NCBI GenBank assembly: GCA_937864365.1
Contig: CALMJT010000039.1
Location: forward strand, 1-64,000
Direction: 5' to 3'
DNA length: 64,000 bases
Source: an uncultured Alteromonadales bacterium
GTDB taxonomy: Bacteria > Pseudomonadota > Gammaproteobacteria > Pseudomonadales > Cellvibrionaceae
Positions within the stretch are counted from its first letter, which is position 1. The number at the start of each line of letters is the position of its first letter. Below are positions 45,587 to 55,094 of the stretch, piece by piece. The notes under the pieces are model-generated. The model did not search any database, had not been told where the DNA came from, and was given only the letters and a program-made list of their open reading frames with translations. A program made the position numbers and the translations under genes.

Positions 45587-46330
45587 ATGTCATTAGAAGG
45601 TAAGGTCGCGATAGTAACGGGTGCATCGAGAGGTATAGGTGCAGCAATCGCCAAGAAGCTGGGTAAGTCTGGAGCAACTGTTATTGGTACTGCAACCAGT
45701 GAAAATGGTGCCTCGGCTATCACAGACTACTTAAAAGCAGAAGGTATTTCTGGTCAGGGTTATGTGCTTGATGTAAGTGATGCCGAATCGGTACAGGCGT
45801 TCTTAGAGTCTGTAAGCAAAGATTGGTCTGCGCCTTTAATATTGATCAACAACGCGGGTATTACCAAAGATAATTTGTTAATGCGCATGAGCGATGATCA
45901 ATGGTTTGATGTTATCAACACCAACTTGAATTCAATGTACCGACTTTCTAAGGGCGTATTGCGTTCAATGATGAAAGCTCGCTGGGGACGCATTGTTAAT
46001 GTTGCTTCGGTGGTTGGTTCGATGGGCAACGCTGGTCAGACTAACTATGCCGCTACAAAAGCGGGCGTAGCAGGTTTTGCGCGTTCTTTGGCAAAAGAAG
46101 TTGGCTCTCGTGGCATTACGGTGAATACTGTTGCTCCAGGATTTATTGATACAGATATGACACGGGCTTTGACCGACGAGCAAAAAGCCCCTATGTTGGC
46201 AGCTATTCCACTTGCCCGTTTGGGTGAGCCAGAAGAAATTGCCTCTGTGGTCGACTTTCTTGTAAGCGACGGCGCAGCATACGTTACCGGCGAAACTTTA
46301 CATGTAAACGGCGGTATGTATATGGCGTAA
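45587..46330 (+). CDS. fabG: 3-oxoacyl-ACP reductase FabG
   Basis: NADPH-dependent ketoreductase of fatty-acid synthesis (247 aa). The SDR cofactor loop TGASRGIG, NNAGIT, the catalytic Ser in ASVVGSMGN, and YAATKAG are visible; the end ETLHVNGGMYMA is typical. It sits in the conserved fabD-fabG-acpP order. Confidence 0.96.
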   Translation: MSLEGKVAIVTGASRGIGAAIAKKLGKSGATVIGTATSENGASAITDYLKAEGISGQGYVLDVSDAESVQAFLESVSKDWSAPLILINNAGITKDNLLMRMSDDQWFDVINTNLNSMYRLSKGVLRSMMKARWGRIVNVASVVGSMGNAGQTNYAATKAGVAGFARSLAKEVGSRGITVNTVAPGFIDTDMTRALTDEQKAPMLAAIPLARLGEPEEIASVVDFLVSDGAAYVTGETLHVNGGMYMA

Positions 46331-46382
46331 GGACTTTATTAGTCTTTAGCGCTTAATAACGAGAATTTTTTCACATCTTGCA

Positions 46383-46412
46383 TTCACAAATTTATTGTTA
46401 TGCATGTACAAT
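46383..46412 (+). promoter_or_regulatory. Candidate sigma-70 promoter of acpP
   Basis: TTCACA and TACAAT separated by 18 bp, about 100 bp upstream of the acpP start in the 181-bp gap after fabG. acpP is known to have its own strong promoter in many bacteria. The -35 box is weak. Confidence 0.4.
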
Positions 46413-46511
46413 GCGGCCTCGTGTTTGGCCGCGACAATATAACAGGTCGTAACCGCAGGAAACGGACGGCGGCTCAACCGAATTTATACCGACTAGGAGT
46501 TAAAAAACCTT

Positions 46512-46748
46512 ATGAGCAGCATTGAAGAACGCGTTAAGAAAATCGTTGCCGAGCAACTTGGTGTTAAAGAAGAAGAAGTAAAAACTGAAGCATCTTTCGT
46601 AGAAGACCTTGGTGCCGATTCTCTTGATACCGTTGAGCTGGTAATGGCTCTTGAAGAGGAATTCGAAACCGAAATTCCTGATGAAGAAGCCGAGAAAATC
46701 ACCACCGTACAATTAGCAATCGACTACATTAACGCTAACTTGGCGTAA
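46512..46748 (+). CDS. acpP: Acyl carrier protein
   Basis: A 78-aa acidic carrier of growing fatty acyl chains. Ser37 in [12 protein letters not shown] receives the phosphopantetheine group. AGGAG is 10 nt before the ATG region. It is followed by a strong terminator with fabF downstream. Confidence 0.98.
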   Translation: MSSIEERVKKIVAEQLGVKEEEVKTEASFVEDLGADSLDTVELVMALEEEFETEIPDEEAEKITTVQLAIDYINANLA

Positions 46749-46775
46749 TTTTTACTCGATTGTTACATCGTTGCT

Positions 46776-46812
46776 AAAGCCGTACTATCTACTTAGTGCG
46801 GCTTTTGTTTTA
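46776..46812 (+). terminator. Terminator after acpP
   Basis: Stem AAAGCCGTACTA / TAGTGCGGCTTT (one G-T pair) with a 6-nt loop and a T-rich tail. Partial termination here would explain high ACP relative to FabF. Confidence 0.85.
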
Positions 46813-46922
46813 TATGCGTTATAAATTTTTTCGGAATTGGTAAAGCTTTATTATTGCAATACATGTTTAAATCAATTCGGAATTTCTATGTTTGCTAGAG
46901 TTTTTGTTTTCGGGAGGCAATC

Positions 46923-48164
46923 GTGACCCGCAGAAGAGTTGTTGTGACCGGATTGGGCATGGTTAGTCCAGTCGGCAACACCGTCGCCGAGTCTTGGACG
47001 AACATTAAAAATGGTGTGAGTGGTGCGAGAACCATCGATACCTTCGATATCTCTCCATTTACCACCCAGTTTAGCTGTTCGGTCAAAAATCTTGACCTTG
47101 ATCCATACTTGACACCCAAAGAAGCGAAAAAAATAGATGCTTTTGTTCAGTATGGAATGGCAGCTGGCATTCAGGCGATGTCAGACTCTGGTTTAGAAGT
47201 CTCTGAAGAACTTGCACCGAGAATGGGTGCTGTAATTGGTTCTGGCATTGGTGGCCTTCAAGACATTGAAAATGTCACATTAACCATCGAAAACAAAGGT
47301 CCTAAGCGAGTTAGTCCTTTTTTCGTTCCAGGTTCCATCACCAATATGATCTCGGGCAACCTATCGATTCGATACGGTTTTAAAGGTCCGAATTTGGCGG
47401 TAGTGACAGCTTGTACCACAGGAACTCACGCCATTGGTTTAGCTGCGCGTTCAATCATTCACGACGAATGTGATGTGATGTTGGCTGGCGGTGCTGAAAT
47501 GGCAACGACTCGCGTGGGTTTAGCTGGTTTCAGTGCAGTTAGAGCCTTATCGACTCGCAACGACGCTCCAGAGCTTGCCAGCCGTCCTTGGGATATTAAC
47601 CGTGATGGTTTTGTTTTGGGGGATGGTGCTGGGATTGTTGTACTGGAAGAATACGAACATGCTAAGGCGCGTGGCGCGACTATTTATGCCGAGCTTTTAG
47701 GCTTTGGTATGAGTGGCGATGCGTACCATATTACTTCTCCTCCAGAAGATGGCGCCGGCGGTGCCTTGGCAATGAAGAACGCTCTCCGAGATGCCAAAAT
47801 GAATCCTGAGCAGGTTGATTACATCAATGCTCACGGTACTTCGACACCAATCGGTGATTTGGCGGAAATTCGTGGTGTGAAGTCCTTGTTTGGCGATCAC
47901 CAAAGTAAGTTAGCTATAAGTTCTACCAAGTCGATGACGGGTCACCTTCTCGGTGCTGCTGGAGCTGTTGAAGCTATTTTTACCGTTTTGGCCTTAAAAG
48001 ATCAGGTTCTTCCACCTACTATTAACTTGGACAATCCAGAGCCTGAAGTTCAAGGCCTAAATCTGGTTCCTCACGAAGCTCAATCTTCGGAAATCAGTGT
48101 AGCGTTATCAAACTCCTTTGGATTTGGTGGAACCAACGGTACTTTAGTATTTGGAAAAGTTTGA
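46923..48164 (+). CDS. fabF: 3-oxoacyl-ACP synthase II (FabF)
   Basis: Condensing enzyme of fatty-acid elongation (413 aa). The Cys-His-His triad is Cys164 (TACTTG), His304 (NAHGTSTP) and His341 (MTGHLLG). GTG start at 46923 after GGGAGG. pabC, often next in this run, is missing; mltG follows after 95 bp. Confidence 0.97.
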   Translation: MTRRRVVVTGLGMVSPVGNTVAESWTNIKNGVSGARTIDTFDISPFTTQFSCSVKNLDLDPYLTPKEAKKIDAFVQYGMAAGIQAMSDSGLEVSEELAPRMGAVIGSGIGGLQDIENVTLTIENKGPKRVSPFFVPGSITNMISGNLSIRYGFKGPNLAVVTACTTGTHAIGLAARSIIHDECDVMLAGGAEMATTRVGLAGFSAVRALSTRNDAPELASRPWDINRDGFVLGDGAGIVVLEEYEHAKARGATIYAELLGFGMSGDAYHITSPPEDGAGGALAMKNALRDAKMNPEQVDYINAHGTSTPIGDLAEIRGVKSLFGDHQSKLAISSTKSMTGHLLGAAGAVEAIFTVLALKDQVLPPTINLDNPEPEVQGLNLVPHEAQSSEISVALSNSFGFGGTNGTLVFGKV

Positions 48165-48259
48165 GATCCAGATGCTTGCGAGAATCTCTGATCGTTGTAT
48201 CTTAGCCATGTTACGCAATTAATTTGCTTTGATTGGCAGAGATTCTGGATACCGTTTAG

Positions 48260-49294
48260 ATGCTTAAAAAAATCGCACTCACTCTATTATTGATTTCGAT
48301 CACTGGGGCAGGTGCGATTTTTTTTGCTTGGCAATCTCTTGTTACTTGGGCTCACAGCCCATTGTCTCTATCGTTCGATGACTTTGTGATCGAACGTGGT
48401 CAGAACCTGACTCAAATTTCCAAAAGACTTCTTAGTGATGAACCTCGTTGGAAGCAACGGGCGGCAGTGTTTTATGCCTCTCGACTAGGATTGACGCGCA
48501 TTAAGTCAGGTGAGTACCAAATTTCGAATACAGAGACTTGGCACCAACTTCTTGAGAAGTGGGTTCTAGGCCAAGTTGTTGTGCGTCAGGTCACCTTGGT
48601 TGAAGGTTGGACGATTAACCAAGCACTTGAACAGCTCCATAAGCAAGAAAGGCTCGTACAAACACTTTCATCGATAAAATCTGCCGAGCTGTTGGCTAAG
48701 CTGCCCAAAGACAATAACTTTCCAGAAGGGTGGTTTTTTGCCGATACCTATTCGTATCAATCCGGCGATAGCGATTTAGATATTTTAGAACGTGCCCACC
48801 TACGAATGATTCGCGAGCTGGATGATTCTTGGCAAAAAAGAGCTGACAACCTTCCATTGGCTTCGCCATACGAAGGGCTTATTTTAGCCTCCATTGTTGA
48901 GAAAGAGACCGGTGTCAAAAGTGAGCGACCCAGAATAGCCGGTGTTTTTATCGAACGATTACGTCGCGGAATGAGATTGCAGACCGATCCTACCGTCATC
49001 TATGGTTTGGGTGAAAGCTATCAAGGTAATCTTACTCGCACTCATCTGCGCCAGGCCACCGACTACAATACCTATGTCATTAGCGGTTTACCGCCTACGC
49101 CGATCGCGTTGGTTGGTAAAGAGTCTTTAGACGCCGTTTTTCAGCCGCTTGAAGAAGATTATTTGTATTTCGTAGCGAAAGGCGACGGCAGTCATTATTT
49201 CTCTAAAACATTAGAAGAGCATAACAATGCCGTGCGCCGCTATCAAATTGAAAAACGTGCCCAGAATTATCAATCCAGTCCTTCATCACAGTGA
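48260..49294 (+). CDS. mltG: Endolytic murein transglycosylase MltG
   Basis: Inner-membrane lytic transglycosylase that ends nascent glycan strands (344 aa). N-terminal anchor (about 5-25), a LysM-like part, and the YceG catalytic domain with SIVEKETG (Glu214/Glu216) and QTDPTVIYGLG are visible. tmk follows after 12 bp. Confidence 0.95.
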   Translation: MLKKIALTLLLISITGAGAIFFAWQSLVTWAHSPLSLSFDDFVIERGQNLTQISKRLLSDEPRWKQRAAVFYASRLGLTRIKSGEYQISNTETWHQLLEKWVLGQVVVRQVTLVEGWTINQALEQLHKQERLVQTLSSIKSAELLAKLPKDNNFPEGWFFADTYSYQSGDSDLDILERAHLRMIRELDDSWQKRADNLPLASPYEGLILASIVEKETGVKSERPRIAGVFIERLRRGMRLQTDPTVIYGLGESYQGNLTRTHLRQATDYNTYVISGLPPTPIALVGKESLDAVFQPLEEDYLYFVAKGDGSHYFSKTLEEHNNAVRRYQIEKRAQNYQSSPSSQ

Positions 49295-49306
49295 GTATTT
49301 AAACTT

Positions 49307-49972
49307 GTGACTGAGTCATTTATTTCTGAACTCCAGCCAAAGCGCGGTAAATTCATCACTTTCGAAGGCGGTGAGGGTGGTGGTAAATCAACCAATATCC
49401 AATTTGCTAAAGACTATTTAGCGGAGCAAGGCATCGATTTACTACTAACTCGTGAGCCAGGTGGTACACCTTTAGCCGAAGAAATTCGGGGATTGCTCCT
49501 TGCTAATCGTGAAGAGTCTGTTGATGAAATGACCGAGCTGCTACTGGTTTTCGCCGCAAGAGCTCAACATCTCAACCAAGTAATTCTACCGGCACTGGAA
49601 AAAGGTCAATGGGTGTTGTGTGATCGCTTTACCGACGCTACCTACGCATATCAGGGGGCAGGTAGAGGACTGTCTATTCATGGAATTCAAACATTAGAAT
49701 CACTCGTTCAGCGAGAGCTTCGGCCCGATTTAACCTTGTTGTTTGATTTGGATGTGAACATTGGCGCAGAAAGAGCTCGTGGAAGAGGCGCATTGGATCG
49801 TTTCGAAAATCAAGAGATGGCGTTCTTTGAGCGTGTGCGCGACATGTATTTGAAGCGCTCCGTCAGTGAATCGTATTATCGAATTATCGATGCAGGTCGA
49901 TCGCTCCCTGAAGTTCAAGAATCGGTAAAAGCTTGCCTGCAAACTTGTCTTTTTGATAAAAACCGTCAGTGA
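49307..49972 (+). CDS. tmk: Thymidylate kinase
   Basis: Phosphorylates dTMP to dTDP (221 aa). P-loop [10 protein letters not shown] (19-28), [24 protein letters not shown] and the [12 protein letters not shown] lid are present. The arginines in the lid rather than the P-loop place it with the Gram-negative type II enzymes. GTG start. Confidence 0.96.
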   Translation: MTESFISELQPKRGKFITFEGGEGGGKSTNIQFAKDYLAEQGIDLLLTREPGGTPLAEEIRGLLLANREESVDEMTELLLVFAARAQHLNQVILPALEKGQWVLCDRFTDATYAYQGAGRGLSIHGIQTLESLVQRELRPDLTLLFDLDVNIGAERARGRGALDRFENQEMAFFERVRDMYLKRSVSESYYRIIDAGRSLPEVQESVKACLQTCLFDKNRQ

Positions 49973-49988
49973 TTTGAGGGTATAAATA

Positions 49989-50369
49989 TTGTTGGCTGTT
50001 TTTCTAAGGTCTCAATTTTTCGTATTAATTGCATTCTACCTATACATGGGTGTGATTAACGTTGCAGGAACGTCTCTCGCCAGTATTAACGATCTATTCA
50101 TGCACGCTGCTGGTTATTGTGTTTCGGTTTTTTCGGCATTTTTAGCGTATGGTTTGTTGCGCCAGTTTTGGAAGGTCGTCTGCTCAATTTGGATCTTCTC
50201 AATTGGTGTAGAGATCATTCAATTTGTCTTGCCGTGGCGGACTTTCGATTGGTTCGACATACTGGCAAACCTCGGCGGGCTCTTGGTTGGATTTACCATT
50301 ATTCAATTAACCAAACCGCTCTTTTTACCCTATTTGGCAAGGCTACACGCTAAAGCAAAAAGCTTTTAA
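49989..50369 (+). CDS. VanZ-like family membrane protein
   Basis: A 126-aa protein with four hydrophobic helices of the VanZ-like family; the role in Gram-negatives is unknown. The family core is HAAGYCV, SIGVEIIQFVLPWRTFDWFDILANLGG (in part). It starts with TTG (49989 or 49992) 16 bp after tmk and is an insertion in the otherwise conserved tmk-holB neighbourhood. Confidence 0.8.
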   Translation: MLAVFLRSQFFVLIAFYLYMGVINVAGTSLASINDLFMHAAGYCVSVFSAFLAYGLLRQFWKVVCSIWIFSIGVEIIQFVLPWRTFDWFDILANLGGLLVGFTIIQLTKPLFLPYLARLHAKAKSF

Positions 50370-50480
50370 TGCTAATGCTGCTTGGGTTTCTGTGCGTCAT
50401 GTTAAATAAAACCGTTCGATAAAACAGAGGCGGCTTTTGAAGCGTTGTAAATTAATTCAAAAGGTACAGGGAATCGAACT

Positions 50481-51110
50481 TTAAAACGGTGCGCGGCAGG
50501 TAAGGGTAATCCAACCGGGATATACCGGATGTTTAAATTGAATGCGTTGTGCATGTAGCAGCAATCTATCACTTTGTGCTCTACTGGATTCTGTTCCATA
50601 AAGACTGTCGCCTAAAATCGGATGGCCTAAAAATTCTGTGTGCACTCTCAATTGATGGGAGCGACCCGTTACTGGTTTTAGCAGCAGTCGGCTTTGGTTT
50701 TTGGTTTTATTTTGTTCTAATCGATGGTATTCGGTCAGGGCGTGTTTGCCGTCACTGTGAATCATTTGTTTGGGTCGGTTAGTCCAGTCGCAGATAAGCG
50801 GTTGCTCTACAAATCCATGCTCTAATTCGACACAACCTTCAACCACCGCAATGTATTCTTTGTGAATCTCTCGATCTTGAAACGATCTAGCCAGCTTGCT
50901 TAAGGACGTTTGATTTTGTGGCAATATAACTAGACCCGATGTTGCCATATCAAGTCGGTGAACAACTCGGCTGTTCGGGTGAGTTTTCAACATTCTATTG
51001 ATCAAACAGTCTTGTTTTTCCGGCCCTTTTCCAGGTACTGTCAGCAAGTTTGCAGGTTTATTAACCACCAGTAAGTGTGGATCTTGGAAAACAATTTCTA
51101 TTGGTGGCAT
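50481..51110 (-). CDS. rluA: RluA-type pseudouridine synthase
   Basis: A 209-aa enzyme without an S4 domain, closely resembling the dual rRNA/tRNA (23S 746, tRNA 32) pseudouridine synthase RluA. Catalytic Asp is in VHRLDMATSG. PLICDWTNRPKQ and GRSHQLRVHTEFLGHPILGD match RluA nearly word for word. It lies on the opposite strand between the VanZ-like gene and holB, divergent from holB. Confidence 0.9.
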   Translation of the reverse strand: MPPIEIVFQDPHLLVVNKPANLLTVPGKGPEKQDCLINRMLKTHPNSRVVHRLDMATSGLVILPQNQTSLSKLARSFQDREIHKEYIAVVEGCVELEHGFVEQPLICDWTNRPKQMIHSDGKHALTEYHRLEQNKTKNQSRLLLKPVTGRSHQLRVHTEFLGHPILGDSLYGTESSRAQSDRLLLHAQRIQFKHPVYPGWITLTCRAPF

Positions 51111-51230
51111 GGGAGCAATCGTAAGTTTTTTGAAATTAATGACGCTATCGCGTTAAATGGCGGGCGAATACTGATAGGTTTTAACCGATCCGACAAGCAT
51201 CCACGTGTATTTTTAAGTTTTTGTGTGAAT

Positions 51231-52211
51231 ATGAGTGCTCAATCTGAAACAGAATCATTGTTAACTTATCCCTACCCATGGCATCAAGCCGTCTGGCAAA
51301 AGCTGGAAAAGAGCATGGCTTCCGATAAGTTGGTTCACGCAATTCTGGTTGCAGGTCCTGCTGGTATTGGTAAACAAGCCTTGGTGACTGCATTGGCGCA
51401 CCGCCTTTTGTGTACCAACTCTGAAAATGGAAGTGTGTGTGGTGTTTGCAAGGGTTGCCAGTTAAACGCGGCGCAGACTCACCCCGATTTAAAGTTTGTT
51501 ATACCTGAAGAAAAAGGTAAGGCAATAAAAATCGAGCAAGTACGGGAATTAAATGAATTCTTCTCTAAAACCGCTCAACAGCTTGGCAAGAAAATCGCCA
51601 TACTTGGCCCGGTAGAAAATTTAAATTTAAACTCAGCCAATGCATTACTCAAAACATTAGAAGAACCAACATCTAACTCTCATTTATTGTTATTTAGTCA
51701 TCAACTTAGTGGTGTTCTTGCAACTATTCGCAGTCGAACGCAATTATTGTCCATGCCTATGCCGACAGAGCAAGAAAGTGTTGGCTGGCTAGAAACAATG
51801 ACTGATTTAAATGCTCTAGAACTTCTCGAATTTTCCGGTGGCGCTCCTTTACGAGCGTTAGAATATTGTGATGTTACGATACTGGACGAACATAAAAAGA
51901 TGGTCAGTTTGGTTTCACAGGTATATGACGGCGCAATTTCACCGCTTCTAGCCGCAGCACAATTACAAAAGCAAGATTTGCAATCGGTATTAACTTGTCT
52001 TCTTAATAATCTCGACTCTAAAGTGAGATCTGTTTTTTTGGGTGGGAATGAAGTTGATCCTCGTCTTACATGGTCGCTTCAAAAAATGTATGGCTTGAGG
52101 GACATTGTTATAGGTCTCGCTCACCAAATTACTAATGGGGCTAATCCTAATAAACAATTGGCGCTTGAAGAGATTTTTTATTCTTATGCTCAATGTGGTG
52201 TTAATCGATAA
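51231..52211 (+). CDS. holB: DNA polymerase III delta-prime subunit HolB
   Basis: Clamp-loader subunit (326 aa from ATG 51231; an in-frame ATG at 51075 would overlap rluA and adds non-family sequence). The P-loop is the relic GPAGIGKQ, a four-cysteine zinc module is in CTNSENGSVCGVCKGC, and LLKTLEEPT is the conserved sensor region. It precedes pilZ as in Pseudomonas. Confidence 0.93.
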   Translation: MSAQSETESLLTYPYPWHQAVWQKLEKSMASDKLVHAILVAGPAGIGKQALVTALAHRLLCTNSENGSVCGVCKGCQLNAAQTHPDLKFVIPEEKGKAIKIEQVRELNEFFSKTAQQLGKKIAILGPVENLNLNSANALLKTLEEPTSNSHLLLFSHQLSGVLATIRSRTQLLSMPMPTEQESVGWLETMTDLNALELLEFSGGAPLRALEYCDVTILDEHKKMVSLVSQVYDGAISPLLAAAQLQKQDLQSVLTCLLNNLDSKVRSVFLGGNEVDPRLTWSLQKMYGLRDIVIGLAHQITNGANPNKQLALEEIFYSYAQCGVNR

Positions 52212-52390
52212 GTGGTCAAATGACGGAGTCAATTTCCTATCCGTTGGAAATTGATCTATAGTTGAGCAAAGCAATACCAGTTCAAAAGATTGACATTAGA
52301 TTTTGATCATTTTAACAATATCTAATATTCTTAAGCGCTTGTTTACATTCAGTGCTTATTGATTCGAATTCAACAACTTGGCAGATATAT

Positions 52391-52735
52391 ATGGGTAGTG
52401 GTGCGCGTAACGGGATATTGTCTCTAACCATCAAAGATAAAGCAGTTCTTTACGCGGCGTACATGCCCTACGTACAAAATGGTGGCTTATTCATTCCAAC
52501 ACCAAAACCCTTTAATTTGGGTGATGAAGTGTTTATGTTATTGAATTTAATGGATGAACCCGAAAAAATACCCGTGGCCGGAAAAGTCATCTGGATTACG
52601 CCAAAAGGTGCACAAGGCAATCGTGCAGCAGGAATTGGTGTTCAGTTTAACGACCAAGACGACGCCGCTAACCGAAAAATAGAAACCTATTTAGCCGGCG
52701 CTTTAGAGTCTGATCGAATGACTCACACAATGTAA
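52391..52735 (+). CDS. pilZ: Type IV pilus PilZ-domain protein PilZ
   Basis: A 114-aa PilZ protein of the type IV pilus kind, needed for pilus assembly in Pseudomonas. GILSLTIKDKAVLYAAYMPY and LMDEPEKIPVAGKVIWITP are the family blocks. The c-di-GMP-binding RxxxR/DxSxxG residues are absent, as usual in this subtype. ATG 52391 gives the family's N-terminus; a GTG at 52352 is an alternative. Located between holB and tatD, the conserved site. Confidence 0.9.
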   Translation: MGSGARNGILSLTIKDKAVLYAAYMPYVQNGGLFIPTPKPFNLGDEVFMLLNLMDEPEKIPVAGKVIWITPKGAQGNRAAGIGVQFNDQDDAANRKIETYLAGALESDRMTHTM

Positions 52736-52897
52736 TCTGTTTAGAGATCTGTTTGAGTTTGTTACTGCTGTTACTCCCTTCTTTTAATAAATTAATTTGT
52801 TTCAGATCTTGTTCTTTTAGATAATAAGATCGTTGCTATTTTTTGAATAAGCAATACCTTATTTTCAAACTTTTAATTATCCTCATAGTTTTAGTTC

Positions 52898-53674
52898 ATG
52901 TTAATTGATTCCCACTGCCATCTTGATCGATTAAATCTAGCCCCTTACGGCGGCGATTTATCGAAAGCCATTGCCGCTGCGATTGATCGCGGCATTACTG
53001 AAATGCTGTGCATTTCGATCAGCTTGCAAAACAGAGCAGATGTTTTAGCGATTGCAGAGCAATACGACAGTATTTGGGCGTCTACCGGTGTTCATCCATT
53101 AGACGTGCAGTCAGGTGTTGCCTCAGTAGAAGATTTGGTCCAGTGGACTCGTCATCCCAAGGTGGTTGCTGTTGGCGAAACGGGTTTAGATTACTACTAC
53201 GACACAGAAACCAAAGCGCTACAACAGGAAAGCTTTGCTATTCACCTGCAAGCTGCTGGTCAAGAAAATATCCCTGTTGTTGTACACACGCGTTGCGCGC
53301 AAGAAGATACTCTTAACTTAATTAAAGCTCATGGTAATCTCGAAAGTGCTGGCGTATTGCATTGTTTTACAGAGACTTGGGATATGGCTTCAAAAGCCAT
53401 TGATCTGAATTATTACATCTCGATTTCTGGGATTGTTACCTTCAAAAATGCCGACGATTTACGCGATGTCGTAAAAAAAATTCCCCTCGATCGTTTGTTG
53501 GTTGAAACCGACTCTCCTTATCTAGCACCAATTCCATATCGTGGTAAAAAGAACGAGCCTAAGTATGTAAAAGAGGTGGCAGAATACATCGCTGAGCTTA
53601 GAGGTGTTTCGTTTGAAGAGTTGTCTTCGATAACGTCTGAAAATTTTAAACGTCTTTTCTCAAAGGCTGCTTAA
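52898..53674 (+). CDS. TatD-family metal-dependent hydrolase
   Basis: A 258-aa TatD/YcfH-type hydrolase (DNase-like TIM barrel). Metal ligands: DSHCHLD (His6, His8), GETGLDYYY (Glu), VVHTR (His), LHCFT (His) and ETDSPYLAP (Asp). The YcfH branch is the one usually found after holB/pilZ. A dispersed element follows 49 bp after the stop. Confidence 0.93.
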   Translation: MLIDSHCHLDRLNLAPYGGDLSKAIAAAIDRGITEMLCISISLQNRADVLAIAEQYDSIWASTGVHPLDVQSGVASVEDLVQWTRHPKVVAVGETGLDYYYDTETKALQQESFAIHLQAAGQENIPVVVHTRCAQEDTLNLIKAHGNLESAGVLHCFTETWDMASKAIDLNYYISISGIVTFKNADDLRDVVKKIPLDRLLVETDSPYLAPIPYRGKKNEPKYVKEVAEYIAELRGVSFEELSSITSENFKRLFSKAA

Positions 53675-53723
53675 TAGAGACAACCTGAGCCAACAAATAC
53701 GTATTAAGAAGATCTAATAAATA

Positions 53724-53874
53724 GGAAACTCTGATTAACCTAGAGTTTCTCGCGACACAAGGATGTGTCGCTAATTTCAAGAACTGTAAGTAATTGAAAT
53801 TGTGAAGAAATTGGAAATCACATTTTCAATTTCTGCCCTCTGATTAAATCATGGATGAGTTAATCAGAGGTTCC
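53724..53874 (+). repeat. Reference copy (A) of the 151-bp dispersed element
   Basis: 151 bp with 16-bp terminal inverted repeats (GGAAACTCTGATTAAC at the left, complement of GGAACCTCTGATTAAC at the right). Internal perfect hairpins: GAAACTCT/AGAGTTTC, GCGACACA-AGGA-TGTGTCGC, and CCTCTGATTAA/TTAATCAGAGG, plus weaker TTTCAA/TTGAAA and GAAATTG/CAATTTC pairs. The flanking bases AATA occur on both sides, a possible 4-bp target duplication. No coding capacity. Confidence 0.9.
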
Positions 53875-53890
53875 AATAGTTATATCGAAC

Positions 53891-54970
53891 CTAAAATTGC
53901 AATGAATACCTAGTGGCAAAGTTCGTTAAATCCGGTGATTGAACACTCTCCCATAAAGATTTTACCAGAGCAGCTCTGGTTTCTACTGTCCATTCACCTT
54001 TAGAAATCCACTCAACGATTTTCGCCGCAACGTTTGGATATTTAATTTGTAAATTAGGCTGATTGCTTAACCATTTACTGATCACATCGGTATTGAGCTT
54101 TTCCATAACACTTCCTAAGCCCAAAACTTTTAAGGCTTCTGCGTTAGAAAGCTGCTCCATTTGCCCGTGTAATGGTTTAACCAGTACTTTTTTACCGAGC
54201 TCAAGCGCTTCACTCACTAATTCAAATCCAGCATTACAAATTACGGCATTAGCTGACTTTAAATCGGACTTAAATCCCTCTCGGCTCAGTGGCCTTAAAT
54301 GAAGGTTTCCATCATCAATTATGGAGTCAAATTCGCCGTAAAAATAAAACTCATAGTCAGAAATAGGCCTGAGAGTATCGATTACTTTTTGTTGATCTTC
54401 AAAACCTAGATATACCAAAACTTTATTCTCGGCGACGGGTGTATCTGAGTTTGGAATGTCTGCAATGGGGGGCAAAATCGGGTAACCAAAGTGATGCCAG
54501 TGGAGGCCTAAACCAATTTTTGCGGGCGCAAAATTACGCATAATTCCCTTGGTGAAGAGGTTTTCGCCTTTTTTGGGAATATTAAAATCAAACGCATATT
54601 GATGGCCGACGCCAATAACGGGTTTGTTGTTACGCTTGCCTGACCATGCCGTTATAGGCTCAAAATCCGTTAGAATTAGATCATAGTCGTCAAGATTTAT
54701 TGTTTTAATATCTCTTACTAACTGACGGATACGATTTTTTTTAACAGTGGCAATAGGGTCTATTTTTCCAGATTTATGAACAAATGTTAGACCATCCAAA
54801 CATTGCCAATTATTGAAGGGCTGCATATCGAAATATTTATTTCGATCACGTCCGCTGAACAGATAATCTACTTCAATGTTTGGAAAACTCGAAAACGCTG
54901 CTGATAGCGCTCTGGCGCGGGTGATGTGCCCATTACCGGTGCCTTGCACACCGTAGAGAATCTTCATCAA
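53891..54970 (-). CDS. MJ1255/VC2487-family glycosyltransferase
   Basis: A 359-aa protein of the MJ1255/VC2487 glycosyltransferase family (GT-B fold, distantly related to MurG/UDP-glucuronosyltransferases). YGVQGTGNGHITRARAL at the N-terminus and CNAGFELVSEAL with LVKPLHGQMEQLSNA near the C-terminus form the sugar-nucleotide site. The acceptor is unknown. Probably followed within the same unit by nothing (the repeat lies beyond). A PAP2 phosphatase gene lies upstream in the same direction after a 124-bp gap. Confidence 0.85.
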   Translation of the reverse strand: MMKILYGVQGTGNGHITRARALSAAFSSFPNIEVDYLFSGRDRNKYFDMQPFNNWQCLDGLTFVHKSGKIDPIATVKKNRIRQLVRDIKTINLDDYDLILTDFEPITAWSGKRNNKPVIGVGHQYAFDFNIPKKGENLFTKGIMRNFAPAKIGLGLHWHHFGYPILPPIADIPNSDTPVAENKVLVYLGFEDQQKVIDTLRPISDYEFYFYGEFDSIIDDGNLHLRPLSREGFKSDLKSANAVICNAGFELVSEALELGKKVLVKPLHGQMEQLSNAEALKVLGLGSVMEKLNTDVISKWLSNQPNLQIKYPNVAAKIVEWISKGEWTVETRAALVKSLWESVQSPDLTNFATRYSLQF

Positions 54971-55094
54971 TAAACCTTATATTGTACTTAAGAGAACTTT
55001 ATCGCTGTGGTTGTTTTCGATTCATTCTTTGAACGTTAATCGAGAACCAGCTGGCCAAAGAGTTTCTATTGATAAACTTTGGCGGAAATTTACA

